Assembly: GCA_002369025.1 (NCBI GenBank)
Contig: DFDV01000029.1
Coordinates: 1-21,301, forward strand
Length of the DNA: 21,301 nt
From: Treponema sp. UBA3819
Lineage (GTDB): Bacteria; Spirochaetota; Spirochaetia; Treponematales; Treponemataceae
Direction of reading: 5' to 3'
Both the position numbers and the translations under genes were made by a program. Shown here one piece after another: positions 1-8,011 of the stretch; position 1 is the first letter of the stretch, and the number at the start of each line of letters is the position of its first letter. The notes beneath the pieces were generated by a model. It was not told the origin of the DNA and did not search any database. It saw only the letters and a list, made by a program, of their open reading frames with translations.

Positions 1-699
1 CCTATGACTCAGGTGGCGCTCAAGGAAGACTGGACTCTGGACAGGGAAAAAATGCTTTCTGAAGCCAATGCCCGGGATACCAGCATTATTTTTGCAAATC
101 CCAATGCACCTACAGGCATTGCCCTCAGCCGGGATGAAGTCCGCAATATGATTAAGGCCGCTCCCAAAGACAGGGTTTTTGTAGTGGATGAAGCCTATGT
201 GGATTTTGGCGGGGAAAGCTGTCTTCCGCTTCTGGCAGAATTCAGCAATCTGGTCATTGTCCGCACTTTTAGCAAAAGTCTCTGCGGAGCGGGAATGCGC
301 CTGGGCTATGTGGTGGCCTGTCCTGAACTGGTCAACCACATTACTACCGTAAAAAATTCATTGAATCACTTTCCCATTGACTTTTTGAACCAGCAGGCTG
401 GAATTGCGGCCTGTTCTGATGCCGGGTATTATGCTATGGCGGCAAAAAAAGTAGCAGAAGAAAGGGATAGCTTTAGCGAATTTCTGCGGGAGAGGGGCTG
501 GTTCGTTATTCCCAGCTCAACCAATTTTATCTTTGTAAAAAAAGACGGAAGGTCTGCAGAGGAAAGTTACCGCAAGATTAAGCAGGCAGGAATTCTTGTC
601 CGCCATTTTTCTACGCCCGGAATTGAAAATTTTCTGCGCATAACCATTGGTACCCGTGAGCAGATGTCTGCCCTCAGGCAGGTAATGGAGCAGTTATAA
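1..699 (+). CDS. hisC: Histidinol-phosphate aminotransferase, 3' part (5' end outside window)
   Basis: This is a fold-type I PLP aminotransferase that makes histidinol phosphate from imidazole-acetol phosphate with glutamate as amino donor, in cytoplasmic histidine synthesis. The frame is open to the left edge, so about 232 residues are present; the family is usually near 350, so roughly the first 120 are missing. Numbering from the Met at position 4, NPNAPTG (32-38) is the cofactor-loop motif and DEAY (62-65) supplies the Asp that contacts the pyridine nitrogen and the Tyr. TFSKS (88-92) contains Lys91, the Schiff-base lysine, followed by GMRLGY. LRITIG near the C-terminus supplies the carboxylate-binding Arg. 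A close class I/II aminotransferase such as a threonine-phosphate decarboxylase (CobD) is possible, but the DEAYVDF and LRITIGT strings fit HisC best. The next gene follows after 54 bp on the same strand and may be co-transcribed. Confidence 0.88.
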   Translation, partial: PMTQVALKEDWTLDREKMLSEANARDTSIIFANPNAPTGIALSRDEVRNMIKAAPKDRVFVVDEAYVDFGGESCLPLLAEFSNLVIVRTFSKSLCGAGMRLGYVVACPELVNHITTVKNSLNHFPIDFLNQQAGIAACSDAGYYAMAAKKVAEERDSFSEFLRERGWFVIPSSTNFIFVKKDGRSAEESYRKIKQAGILVRHFSTPGIENFLRITIGTREQMSALRQVMEQL

Positions 700-753
700 T
701 GTTCGCTGGATTAAGGCAAGCCCGCTAACGCGGAGTTTTATAAGGAGCATGAT

Positions 754-1446
754 ATGAAATTTTTAGTTTTGTCTGATATTCATGGTGACGTGGATGCCCT
801 GGATAAGCTGGATGAAAAGTTTAAGGCAGCGGATGCCGTTCTTTTTGGCGGAGACTTTGCCAAATTTGAGCATACGGAGACAGCTCTTCCCGTTCTGGAA
901 AAACTCTGCTCAAAGCATGAGACAATTTTTTCCGTGCTGGGAAACTGCGACGAGCCTGACTTTATTGAAAAAATTGAAGAAAAAGATATAAGCGTAGAAG
1001 GAAGCCTGCTGTATCACGAAGGACTGGCCTTTGCGGGTAGTGGCGGCGGTTCAAAGTTTACCGGTACAACCCCCTATGAGCGCACTGAAGAAGAACTTGT
1101 GGCTGACTTTGATGTGGTGGAAAATGCCGCAGAAGGTGCTGACGAACAGGGCCACTGGAATAATCTGATTCTGATTATGCATAATCCGCCCAAGGACACA
1201 AAGTGTGACATGATTCCCAACGGCATGCATGTTGGAAGCGAAAAACTTCGTGCCTTTATCGAAAAGACCTGTCCTCTTGCGGTAATTACCGGCCACATCC
1301 ACGAAAGCGCCGCCATTGATCAGATTGGCGAAACAAGGGTGATAAATCCCGGTTCTCTTGCCGAGGGAAAATACGCATGGCTTGAGGTGGAAAAAAAAGC
1401 TGACGGCCTCTGGTCTGTAACCAAGGCAGAACTGTGCAGCCTGTAA
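754..1446 (+). CDS. Calcineurin-like metallophosphoesterase (Icc/YfcE-type)
   Basis: A 230-residue cytoplasmic protein with the full two-metal phosphoesterase signature: DIHGD (D8, H10), GGDF (D34), GNCDEP (N64, D66), MHNPP (H143) and GHIHES (H181, H183), ending with the VINPGSL strand (197-203). These residues bind two divalent metals and activate water for phosphoester hydrolysis. GNCD in place of GNHD is typical of small predicted phosphoesterases related to Icc. The substrate cannot be read from sequence. There is no signal peptide or membrane segment. The start is chosen because AAGGAG (742-747) lies 6 nt before the ATG. It is the last gene of the rightward pair and ends 33 bp before a large inverted repeat. 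Confidence 0.88.
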   Translation: MKFLVLSDIHGDVDALDKLDEKFKAADAVLFGGDFAKFEHTETALPVLEKLCSKHETIFSVLGNCDEPDFIEKIEEKDISVEGSLLYHEGLAFAGSGGGSKFTGTTPYERTEEELVADFDVVENAAEGADEQGHWNNLILIMHNPPKDTKCDMIPNGMHVGSEKLRAFIEKTCPLAVITGHIHESAAIDQIGETRVINPGSLAEGKYAWLEVEKKADGLWSVTKAELCSL

Positions 1447-1479
1447 TAGCAATCACTTTGATAACCTCATACTGACTGA

Positions 1480-1628
1480 ATTGCATGTGTACAAAAAGGG
1501 CGTGAGTGGAGCGGGATTGAAAAAGCACTTGCAAGTGGCGGGCGTAAGCCCATTTTATAAAATTCCATACCACTTGCACCGCGCTTTTTCAAGAACGCGC
1601 AGCGGAAGCCCTTTTTGTTTCTTGCAAT
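1480..1628. repeat. 149-bp nested imperfect inverted repeat between convergent genes
   Basis: The arms pair in steps. ATTGCA (1480-1485) pairs with 1623-1628, ACAAAAAGGGC (1491-1501) with 1608-1618, TTGAAAAAGC (1517-1526) with 1583-1592, and TGCAAGTGG (1530-1538) with 1570-1578. The steps are separated by unpaired bulges of similar size on both sides. Two perfect palindromes sit inside: CACTTGCAAGTG (1526-1537) and ATTTTATAAAAT (1552-1563). The element fills nearly the whole gap between the phosphoesterase and SUMF1-like genes. A transcript from either strand would fold into a long hairpin ending in a T-rich arm (CCCTTTTTG on both strands), so it may terminate both genes. It could also be a dispersed REP/MITE-like hairpin; no second copy was seen in this window. 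Confidence 0.8.
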
Positions 1629-1634
1629 GGAGTG

Positions 1635-2630
1635 CTATCTTGCGGTACGGCAGAAACGGAATCCCATGTAGTTGTAGAATTCATTGGGGTCGTACTTGTA
1701 GCGGTCGCCTGTGTAGGGGAAGGGGGTGTACTCACTCCAGCTTCCGCCACGGCTTACCCGCTGATGTCCGTAGGGGGCACCAATGGCCCGCAGACCCGGT
1801 TCAATGTCGATGTAGGTGCCGTACCAGTCCCAGCAGAATTCAAGCACATTGCCGCTCATGTCAAAAAGTCCCATGCCGTTTGCCTTTCCGCTTCCCGGCG
1901 CAGGAGGGGCATCATCTTCAAAAGGAGTACCTGCAGTTCCCACAAGATGGGTAGAGGAGGCATTGTTTGCCGTCCAGCTGACTGCTTCTTCGGGGATGGT
2001 GGGATCGTTAAATCCGTTTTTATCTACCTGACCGCTTGCACTTCCTCCGCTCTGCCAGCCGCTTTTTGTTTTTCTGGCGGCATATTCCCATTCTGCTTCG
2101 GTGGGAAGCCTCCAGCCTCTTGCATTCCAGTTACATTCTGCCAGATCCAGTTTTGCGGTATCTTCTGAATCTTTAAGCACTTCGCCCTTGTAGGTGTAGC
2201 AGGGGGTAAATCCGCAGTATTCGCTGTAGGCATTGCACCAGACTACGGCATCATACCATGAAATCATAGTGACCGGCTGGTGGAGTCCTGCTGTGGTGGG
2301 CTTTGCTCCGACTTTTCCTTTTGAGCCTTCCTGTCCGGGGCGGGCAAAGTTATATCCTTTTTTTTCTGCATCACTGCGGACAATATACCAGAGGGCATAG
2401 GTGGTTTCGTAACGGTTCATCAGAAAGGGAGTTATCCAGCGTTTTGCCGTGTAGGACTGACTTCCGTCCCCAATGACAAATACATCATATTGTGCGCCGT
2501 CTGTGGGACCCAGTCTGACTGTGTTGAGGGGATTAAAGGCTTCCTGGGCGGAAAGGGGAAGGGCAGTAATGCATGCAAGGACGGCAAAAGGAAGCAGAAT
2601 TTTCTTTGAGATTTTGAAGTTTGCTTTCAT
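1635..2630 (-). CDS. Exported SUMF1/FGE-fold protein lacking the FGE cysteine pair
   Basis: A 331-residue protein with an N-terminal signal sequence (MKANFKISKK followed by a hydrophobic run) and probable cleavage near LSA-QEA at residues 26-31. VLAC at 17-20 could instead be a loose lipobox. The rest is the formylglycine-generating-enzyme-like (SUMF1, C-type lectin-related) fold. Visible motifs are SWYDAVVWCNAYSE (124-137), GWRLPTEAEWEYAAR (172-186), GLFDMSGNVLEFCWDWY (254-270), RVSRGGSW (291-298) and GFRFCR (323-328). True FGEs have two cysteines shortly after RGGSW; here that segment has none, so a sulfatase-activating role is unlikely and a binding or structural role is more plausible. 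An in-frame ATG exists at 2645. I prefer 2630 because it forms an ATGA overlap with the upstream corA-like stop and has GGAG 9-10 nt before it. Confidence 0.85.
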   Translation of the reverse strand: MKANFKISKKILLPFAVLACITALPLSAQEAFNPLNTVRLGPTDGAQYDVFVIGDGSQSYTAKRWITPFLMNRYETTYALWYIVRSDAEKKGYNFARPGQEGSKGKVGAKPTTAGLHQPVTMISWYDAVVWCNAYSEYCGFTPCYTYKGEVLKDSEDTAKLDLAECNWNARGWRLPTEAEWEYAARKTKSGWQSGGSASGQVDKNGFNDPTIPEEAVSWTANNASSTHLVGTAGTPFEDDAPPAPGSGKANGMGLFDMSGNVLEFCWDWYGTYIDIEPGLRAIGAPYGHQRVSRGGSWSEYTPFPYTGDRYKYDPNEFYNYMGFRFCRTAR

Positions 2631-3616
2631 TTTTTCTTTCTCCATTTGAATCCTTTCTGGTCTTTACGCCGTCGGAAAGGAGAAGTTTCCATCATCACAT
2701 AGGCAATGACAAAGGCAAGTATACAGAGGAAGGTTATGGATATGACTCCTTCCCAGGTAGTTTCTGTTCCCCAGGGCAGGCGGATGTTCATACCCATAAA
2801 ACTGGTAATAATCGTTGGAATTGCAAGGGCAATGGAAAAAACGGTCAGCTTCTTCATGACCATGTTCATGTTGTTGCTGATAACGGAAGCAAAGGTATCC
2901 ATGGTGCCGGCGGTAATGGTGCTGTAGGTGTCTGCCATTTCCATAGCCTGACGGGAGTCTATTTCCACGTCGTCCAGCCATTCACGGTCATCTTCATCCA
3001 GAGTGAGGATGCGGGTCTTGCGGATTTTTTCCAGTAACTGTTGATTGCTTCTCAGGGATGTTGCAAATGTAGTCAGTGACTTTTCCATGTTTAAGAGCTG
3101 AATGAGTTCGCTGTTTGCGACTGCTTCCTGAAGTTCCTGCTGAATGCTGTTTGTCCTGCGGTTGATTTCCTTCAGGTAGCGGAGAAACATGGTGTCTGCC
3201 CGGCTCATCATGCGGATGATAAAGGCCGGAAAGTCGTTGAGGGTCAGGTCTTTAATGCGGTTTGCAGATATGTCTTTTAAAACCTCGCAGTTTGTCCAGC
3301 AGATGGTGATGATTTTGTCTGGAACCATGATGATGCCGACAGGAGCCGTAAAATACTGCAGGGGTGCCTTTGGCTGGAATACAGGAAGACGAAGAATGGC
3401 AAGCACATAGTCATCTTCTTTTTCAATACGGGCCAGTTCGTCAGGGTCAAGAATATCAAGCATCTGTTCGTGGTCAAGCCCATAGGTTTCTTCCAGCTCA
3501 CGCATTTCATCAGAAGTGACGTTGCGGGCATCTACCCAGACACGTTTTGTTGAGTCGATTTCTTCCTCTTCTTTTCGGACAAACACGCCGTCGTCCTGCT
3601 GCCACAAATAGACCAT
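2627..3616 (-). CDS. corA: CorA-family Mg2+/divalent cation channel
   Basis: A 329-residue inner-membrane protein. An acidic, helical cytoplasmic domain is followed by two C-terminal membrane helices (about 257-278 and 290-310) and a strongly basic tail. The hallmark Gly-Met-Asn selectivity motif is present as G275-M276-N277 (MGMN) at the end of the first helix, followed by the short periplasmic loop. These residues form the pore of the pentameric channel that imports Mg2+ (some members move Co2+ or Ni2+). The sequence is closer to the divergent CorA group common in Firmicutes and spirochaetes than to E. coli CorA, which is a family impression only. It is the first gene of a leftward pair with the SUMF1-like gene (4-bp overlap). 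It diverges from the secretin operon across 155 bp. The ATG at 3616 has a GAGGGG sequence about 12 nt upstream, so spacing is slightly long. Confidence 0.9.
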   Translation of the reverse strand: MVYLWQQDDGVFVRKEEEEIDSTKRVWVDARNVTSDEMRELEETYGLDHEQMLDILDPDELARIEKEDDYVLAILRLPVFQPKAPLQYFTAPVGIIMVPDKIITICWTNCEVLKDISANRIKDLTLNDFPAFIIRMMSRADTMFLRYLKEINRRTNSIQQELQEAVANSELIQLLNMEKSLTTFATSLRSNQQLLEKIRKTRILTLDEDDREWLDDVEIDSRQAMEMADTYSTITAGTMDTFASVISNNMNMVMKKLTVFSIALAIPTIITSFMGMNIRLPWGTETTWEGVISITFLCILAFVIAYVMMETSPFRRRKDQKGFKWRKKK

Positions 3617-3722
3617 GGCACCATTTTACCCCTCTTGAGACAGGATATTTTGCACTTGACTGCCGACATTTTGGAAAATTCTGTTTTTTATCATAAAAAA
3701 TGACCGATTTTGCATTTTGAAG

Positions 3723-3734
3723 CCTATATATAGG
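3723..3734. promoter_or_regulatory. 12-bp perfect palindrome, possible operator or -10 region before gspD
   Basis: CCTATATATAGG is a perfect palindrome 37 bp upstream of the gspD ATG. Its TATATA core could act as a -10 element, with TGACCG (3701-3706) as a weak -35 at 18 bp, so a repressor binding here would block the operon promoter. No recognised regulator motif is matched. Confidence 0.35.
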
Positions 3735-3736
3735 TG

Positions 3737-3756
3737 TCAGCGGAAAAAAACGCTGA
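3737..3756 (+). other. Short hairpin in the gspD leader
   Basis: TCAGCG (3737-3742) and CGCTGA (3751-3756) form a perfect 6-bp stem with an A-rich 8-nt loop. It lies just upstream of the gspD ribosome site (GAGGTGAAG, 3762-3770). It may protect the 5' end of the message or tune translation. Confidence 0.35.
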
Positions 3757-3771
3757 AAGATGAGGTGAAGT

Positions 3772-5784
3772 ATGAAAAAAAGTATGACTTTGACTCTGCT
3801 GATTTTCTTTGTTCAGCTGCTTTTGACGGCAGAAGCGGGGCTTTCAGAGACAAAAATTTCAAAAACGGTGGTGTCCTATGATTTTACGGACAGGGATATC
3901 GGGGACATTCTCTTTGCGGTTTCCCAGTATGAGGGTTTCCCGGTAACGGCAGATGACACGGTGACTGGCAGGGCGGATTTTCGCTGTACGGGTGAAGATT
4001 TTGACGCGGCCTTTGAGTCCTTCTTGAAAAAGAACCGGCTTTATGTGAGCAAGAGCCGAGATGGCTGGACGGTGAGCAGAATGCGCATTCAGCGGCGAAA
4101 TGATGAGTTTTCCGTGGATGCGGTGGATGTAAAGCCGGAGCGGATTTTTGAGGGCCTGGGCTCAGAATGCGGTATCTGCATCGTGGGAGAAAATCTTCCC
4201 CAGACGGCGCTGAGTGTGCATACGGGATTCTGCGGCAGCCATGAACTTATGAAGCGCCTTGTGGGTTTGTGCGCAGGCTTTGAACTTGTGACGGAAAAAT
4301 CCGGCTATTACCGTATTGTCCGTGGAGGAAGCGGGCAGACTATCGGACTGGCTCAGGCTGCCGGGCGGGCGGAGTTCAGCGGTCATGAAGACGGCACTTT
4401 TTCCTGTGACGTGCAGAACGCCCTGCTTGGATTTGCCGTTGAAAAACTCTGCAGATGTGCGGAGAAAAAATTCTGCATTGTATCCGGTGGTGATGGGAAA
4501 ATTATCCGTGCGGATTTTGAAGGAAAGAATTTTTTTGACACCCTTTCGCTTCTCTGTCAGCAGGGAGGGGCTGAAACGCTGCTGCATGAGGGCGTCTTCT
4601 ATGTTTTTGCCTCTAAGAATGCCCGGGAAAAGATGGCAGGTCTGGACAAGGAATGGAAATGGCTGACTCTGAAAAACAAAAAGCCCCAGGAATTTGTTCA
4701 GCTGACGGCAAAACGTTTTCCCGGCATGGAAGTGATTGCCGTGAATGAACAGGGGGACGTCCTCTACCGGGGGGATGAGCAGGAAAGGGCAGACTTTGCG
4801 GCTTTTGCTAAAAATACTGATATTTCTCTTCCCGTTCATCTGGTTCAGCTTAAGTATCTGCGTACCAGTGATTTTATGGCCCACCTTCCTCCCTTTGTGG
4901 AAAAAAGCCAGATTAGTGACAGCGGTCACGGAGACAGTTTTTATTTTATGGGACCGGAATCTGTTTATCAGCGTCTGCTTGCGGAATTGACTCTGCTTGA
5001 TAAGCCGGTGGCAAGAATCTCCTATGACTTACTGATAATGCAGTATCAGAAAACAGAAAGTCAGGACTGGTCGGCTCATCTTTCTGCAAACCGCCTGAAG
5101 ATGGGGGATATCAATACGGCTTCTGCGGTATTGGGAAGCGTGATGGATTTGAGCCTGGATGTGGTGGGAGTTTTTGGCCTTCATTTTGCGGCGGAACTTC
5201 AGGCTCAGATCAATGAGTCCAGGGCTCAGGTCTTTGCTGATACTACATTGAACGGCGTAAGCGGAAGCACGATTTCTTTTCAGAACACGAATACCTACCG
5301 CTATCGTGACAACAATCTGGACCCGGAAACAGGAAAGCCGGTCTATTCGGGCGTTACCAAAGAAATTGCATCCGGCCTGAAACTGGAAGTTACGGGAACA
5401 GTAACGGGAGACGGCATGATAACAAGCAAAATCACCGCCTCCATGTCACGGCAGGGAAAAGATTTGTCTTCCAGCACAGGAAATCCGCCGCCGACAAGCG
5501 AAAAAGTGATTACGACCGAAGTGAGGGCAAGAAGCGGGGAAGCCGTTGTGCTGAGCGGGCTTATTCAGAACGAAGAAAATGAAAGTCAGAGCAGGGTACC
5601 CTTCCTTTCTAAGATTCCCTTGCTTGGTCTTTTATTCAAGGCAAAAGCAAAATCTTCAGAAAAAACAGAACTGGTGATTTATCTGGTTCCCAGTGCAGAA
5701 ACAAAAGCGAAAAAGACTGAAAAAGAAATTGCATCTTACGAAAAAGATGAAATGCTTCGTCTTTACAGGGAGTTTGTCTTATGA
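3772..5784 (+). CDS. gspD: Type II secretion secretin (GspD-like outer-membrane channel)
   Basis: A 670-residue protein with a Sec signal peptide (cleavage likely after AEA, residue 22) and no lipobox. Three similar modules follow at about 31-105, 112-185 and 206-281. Each has a short strand-helix pattern ending in a Tyr/Val-rich strand and resembles the N0/STN-type periplasmic domains of secretins. The C-terminal half (about 410-640) is the secretin barrel domain, with the diagnostic VPFLSKIPLLGLLF at 609-622 and a Thr/Gly-rich gate segment near 530-560. Secretins form the multimeric outer-membrane pore for folded proteins. A basic tail of about 30 residues follows. It is the first gene of the operon, and its stop overlaps the gspE start by ATGA. 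Type IV pilus PilQ is the main alternative; the linked GspG argues for T2SS. Confidence 0.88.
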   Translation: MKKSMTLTLLIFFVQLLLTAEAGLSETKISKTVVSYDFTDRDIGDILFAVSQYEGFPVTADDTVTGRADFRCTGEDFDAAFESFLKKNRLYVSKSRDGWTVSRMRIQRRNDEFSVDAVDVKPERIFEGLGSECGICIVGENLPQTALSVHTGFCGSHELMKRLVGLCAGFELVTEKSGYYRIVRGGSGQTIGLAQAAGRAEFSGHEDGTFSCDVQNALLGFAVEKLCRCAEKKFCIVSGGDGKIIRADFEGKNFFDTLSLLCQQGGAETLLHEGVFYVFASKNAREKMAGLDKEWKWLTLKNKKPQEFVQLTAKRFPGMEVIAVNEQGDVLYRGDEQERADFAAFAKNTDISLPVHLVQLKYLRTSDFMAHLPPFVEKSQISDSGHGDSFYFMGPESVYQRLLAELTLLDKPVARISYDLLIMQYQKTESQDWSAHLSANRLKMGDINTASAVLGSVMDLSLDVVGVFGLHFAAELQAQINESRAQVFADTTLNGVSGSTISFQNTNTYRYRDNNLDPETGKPVYSGVTKEIASGLKLEVTGTVTGDGMITSKITASMSRQGKDLSSSTGNPPPTSEKVITTEVRARSGEAVVLSGLIQNEENESQSRVPFLSKIPLLGLLFKAKAKSSEKTELVIYLVPSAETKAKKTEKEIASYEKDEMLRLYREFVL

Positions 5785-7058
5785 GTGAAAAATTTGTTCT
5801 TTCTACACCATTTTCCCTCTACAACGAGACAGTGGTACTAAAAAGTGAGGGGGACTCCATTGTATTCGGTCTTCTGGACTCCAGCAATGAATCCCTGAAA
5901 GAAAGACTTGCAAAATCCGTTGCAAATTTTTTCAGGGGGAGCGGTAAGCAGGGTTCCTGTGAATTTGTACAGATTTCGCGGGAGGAGTTTGAAAAAGTTG
6001 CTTCCCTGCAGTACGGGCTGACGGAAGATGATTCAAATGTACCCGTTTCCCGTGAGAGCGAAAAAGAAAAGAACTATCATGCGGCGGTACTGCTTCTGGA
6101 TTCCCTGCTTGATGAAGCCTGCAGGTGCGGGGCTACGGATATTCATATAGAAGAAAAAGCGGTGCGTTTCAGGGCTCAGGGCATACTCTATCAGGTTTGT
6201 CCCCTTGCGCCGGAACGAAGCCGTGAACTGATACGCCGCATAAAAATGCTTGCCAAACTTGACGTGCTCCACCAGCAGAAAGGACAGGACGGTCAGTTTG
6301 TGGCCAAAAGACAGACTGCTCCGGGGAAAAAACTTGCAGAGGAAGGGCAGCTTTTTGTCCGGGTTTCAATTATTCCGGCTTTAAGCGGCGATGGCGAAGG
6401 CCTTGCAGAAAGCGTGGTTCTCCGCCTGCTTGATGCGGCCAGGACTCCCCTTGATTTTGCTTCCCTTGGATTTTCAAAGGAACAGTCTGCGATTCTCAAT
6501 GAATTTGCCCTGCAGAAAAACGGCCTTGTGCTTTTGTGCGGGGCAACCGGTTCGGGGAAGTCTACTACGGCGGCGGCAATGCTCATGGCTGCGGCAAAAG
6601 ATGCCAGGCGAAAAATCATAACGATTGAAGAGCCGCCTGAATACATACTGCCCGGCGTAACCCAGATAGCAGTGAACGGTCAGTTTGGACTGGATTTTTC
6701 TGATGCCCTCCGCCTGATTTTCAGACAGGACCCCGATGTGATTTTTATTGGAGAAATACGAGATGAGGAGACAGCGAGGACGGCCTTGCAGGCGGCGGTA
6801 ACCGGACATCTTGTTTTTGCCACCATGCATACCGGAGGCTTTTACGAAAGCCTGGTGCGCCTGGGGCAGCTGGGAAGCGATGTTAAAGAAATCGCTACGG
6901 TACTGAGGGGAATAATCGTGCAGGAACTGGAAAGTGACGGAAAAAAAGTGCAGCTCCATGCCAGAATCCTGCGGGCTGGAGAAAACATTTCATGGTCTTT
7001 GTGCACAGCCTCATCACCGGCTGATGTGCAGAACATTATTCAGGAGGCAGTTTTATGA
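5781..7058 (+). CDS. gspE: Type II secretion ATPase, short form (GspE-like)
   Basis: A 425-residue cytoplasmic hexameric ATPase that powers pseudopilus assembly. ATDIHIE (118-124) and QDGQF (169-173) mark the N2 domain. Walker A is GATGSGKST (254-262), the Asp box is the variant TIEEPPEY (281-288), Walker B is DVIFIGEIRD (319-328), and the His box is TMHT (348-351). Typical GspE proteins have about 500 residues and a four-cysteine zinc motif after the His box. Here no CxxC pair is present and the tail after RGIIVQEL is short. The N-terminal domain is also reduced and not clearly recognisable, so its docking partner, normally GspL, may be unusual. It overlaps gspD and gspF by 4 bp each, which indicates translational coupling. 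PilB/PilT ATPases are related alternatives. Confidence 0.9.
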   Translation: MSEKFVLSTPFSLYNETVVLKSEGDSIVFGLLDSSNESLKERLAKSVANFFRGSGKQGSCEFVQISREEFEKVASLQYGLTEDDSNVPVSRESEKEKNYHAAVLLLDSLLDEACRCGATDIHIEEKAVRFRAQGILYQVCPLAPERSRELIRRIKMLAKLDVLHQQKGQDGQFVAKRQTAPGKKLAEEGQLFVRVSIIPALSGDGEGLAESVVLRLLDAARTPLDFASLGFSKEQSAILNEFALQKNGLVLLCGATGSGKSTTAAAMLMAAAKDARRKIITIEEPPEYILPGVTQIAVNGQFGLDFSDALRLIFRQDPDVIFIGEIRDEETARTALQAAVTGHLVFATMHTGGFYESLVRLGQLGSDVKEIATVLRGIIVQELESDGKKVQLHARILRAGENISWSLCTASSPADVQNIIQEAVL

Positions 7059-8011
7059 CGGATGAACAGATACGCATTACTTTTACCAGCCGGCTTTCGG
7101 AATTGACCGGGCGGGGAATTCCGGTAAGAAAGGCTGTGCGGGATATAGGAAACTCTAAAACAGGGAAAAAAATGCAGACCCTGTGCGGAGAAGTGGGAAA
7201 GGGGCTTGAAGAAGGCAGAAGACTGTCTTCGGTGCTTGCAACCTGCCTGACCATTCATTTTCCCCGCTGGTACACGGCTTTTGTGGCTGCCTCGGAATCA
7301 AAGGACTGCATGGGAGAAAGTTTTGCCTTTCTGGCTGAAATCATGAAGAGCCGGCAAAAGTCATTTGTTTCTTTTTGTACAGCCCTGATCTATCCGGTCA
7401 CAGTTGCCTTGATTTGTTTTGCCGCTTCAATATGGGCAGTCTGCATGTATCCTTCCTATTTTGAAAACGACACTATTACCTATACAAACGGCGCAGCGGG
7501 CTCTTTCTTTTTGAGCGGACTTTTTATGCTGACTGTCCTTTTCTTTTCTGTAATGGTGCTCAGAATGGTGACTCAGCCCAATCCGTGTCTGGCTCTGATG
7601 CATGTGCTGGCCTTTCTGACTGAAAAAGGAACGTCGCTGAGGGAATCTCTGGAATGCGCCATCCCTGTTGTGGAAAAAAATGAAAGGCTTTGTGATGCAG
7701 TCTTAGCAATCCGGGATTCTTTACTGCGGGGAGAAGCGATAGAAAGTGCTTTTTCAGGACAGCTGGAAGAGGCTGGCTTTTCTTCTGCGGCAAAACTTAT
7801 TGCTTCCAATGTTGCCCTTGCCGAATCGGGCGGGGGAGAGAATGTTTTTGCGAGAACGGCTAAAGCCCTTGCCGGAAAAGCGGATGCCTTGCGCACTTCC
7901 GTCCTTTCCTGTGAGCAGCCTGTGCTTCTGGCCTGTGCCGCAGTCTATATGCTGATTCTGCTGAAAAATACACTGATGCCCTATCTGACTGGAGGAGGTC
8001 TGGGAATATGA
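7055..8011 (+). CDS. gspF: Type II secretion inner-membrane platform protein (GspF-like)
   Basis: A 318-residue polytopic inner-membrane protein with two T2SSF domains, at about 7-107 and 181-285. They are separated by membrane helices near 108-131 and 148-170, with a third near 285-303. This domain-TM-TM-domain-TM order is that of GspF/PilC. The second domain keeps the family pattern FLTEKGTSLRESLE and the LAESGG turn. GspF family members are usually about 400 residues, so this one is short, mostly at the N-terminus. It would bind the ATPase and organise pseudopilin insertion. AGGAGG (7042-7047) lies 7 nt before the ATG, and the start overlaps the gspE stop by 4 bp. Confidence 0.85.
   Translation: MTDEQIRITFTSRLSELTGRGIPVRKAVRDIGNSKTGKKMQTLCGEVGKGLEEGRRLSSVLATCLTIHFPRWYTAFVAASESKDCMGESFAFLAEIMKSRQKSFVSFCTALIYPVTVALICFAASIWAVCMYPSYFENDTITYTNGAAGSFFLSGLFMLTVLFFSVMVLRMVTQPNPCLALMHVLAFLTEKGTSLRESLECAIPVVEKNERLCDAVLAIRDSLLRGEAIESAFSGQLEEAGFSSAAKLIASNVALAESGGGENVFARTAKALAGKADALRTSVLSCEQPVLLACAAVYMLILLKNTLMPYLTGGGLGI

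Noticed and set aside
721..733. Short CCGC/GCGG stem before the phosphoesterase gene as a terminator for hisC
   Set aside because: Only four base pairs and no T-run; too weak to call.
1632..2168. Plus-strand open frames across the SUMF1-like gene
   Set aside because: They overlap a minus-strand gene with a full set of SUMF1 motifs and show no domain of their own.
4162..4929. 255-codon open frame on the minus strand inside gspD
   Set aside because: It lies wholly within a well-supported secretin gene, shows no family motif and has no coherent signal or ribosome site; an antisense shadow.
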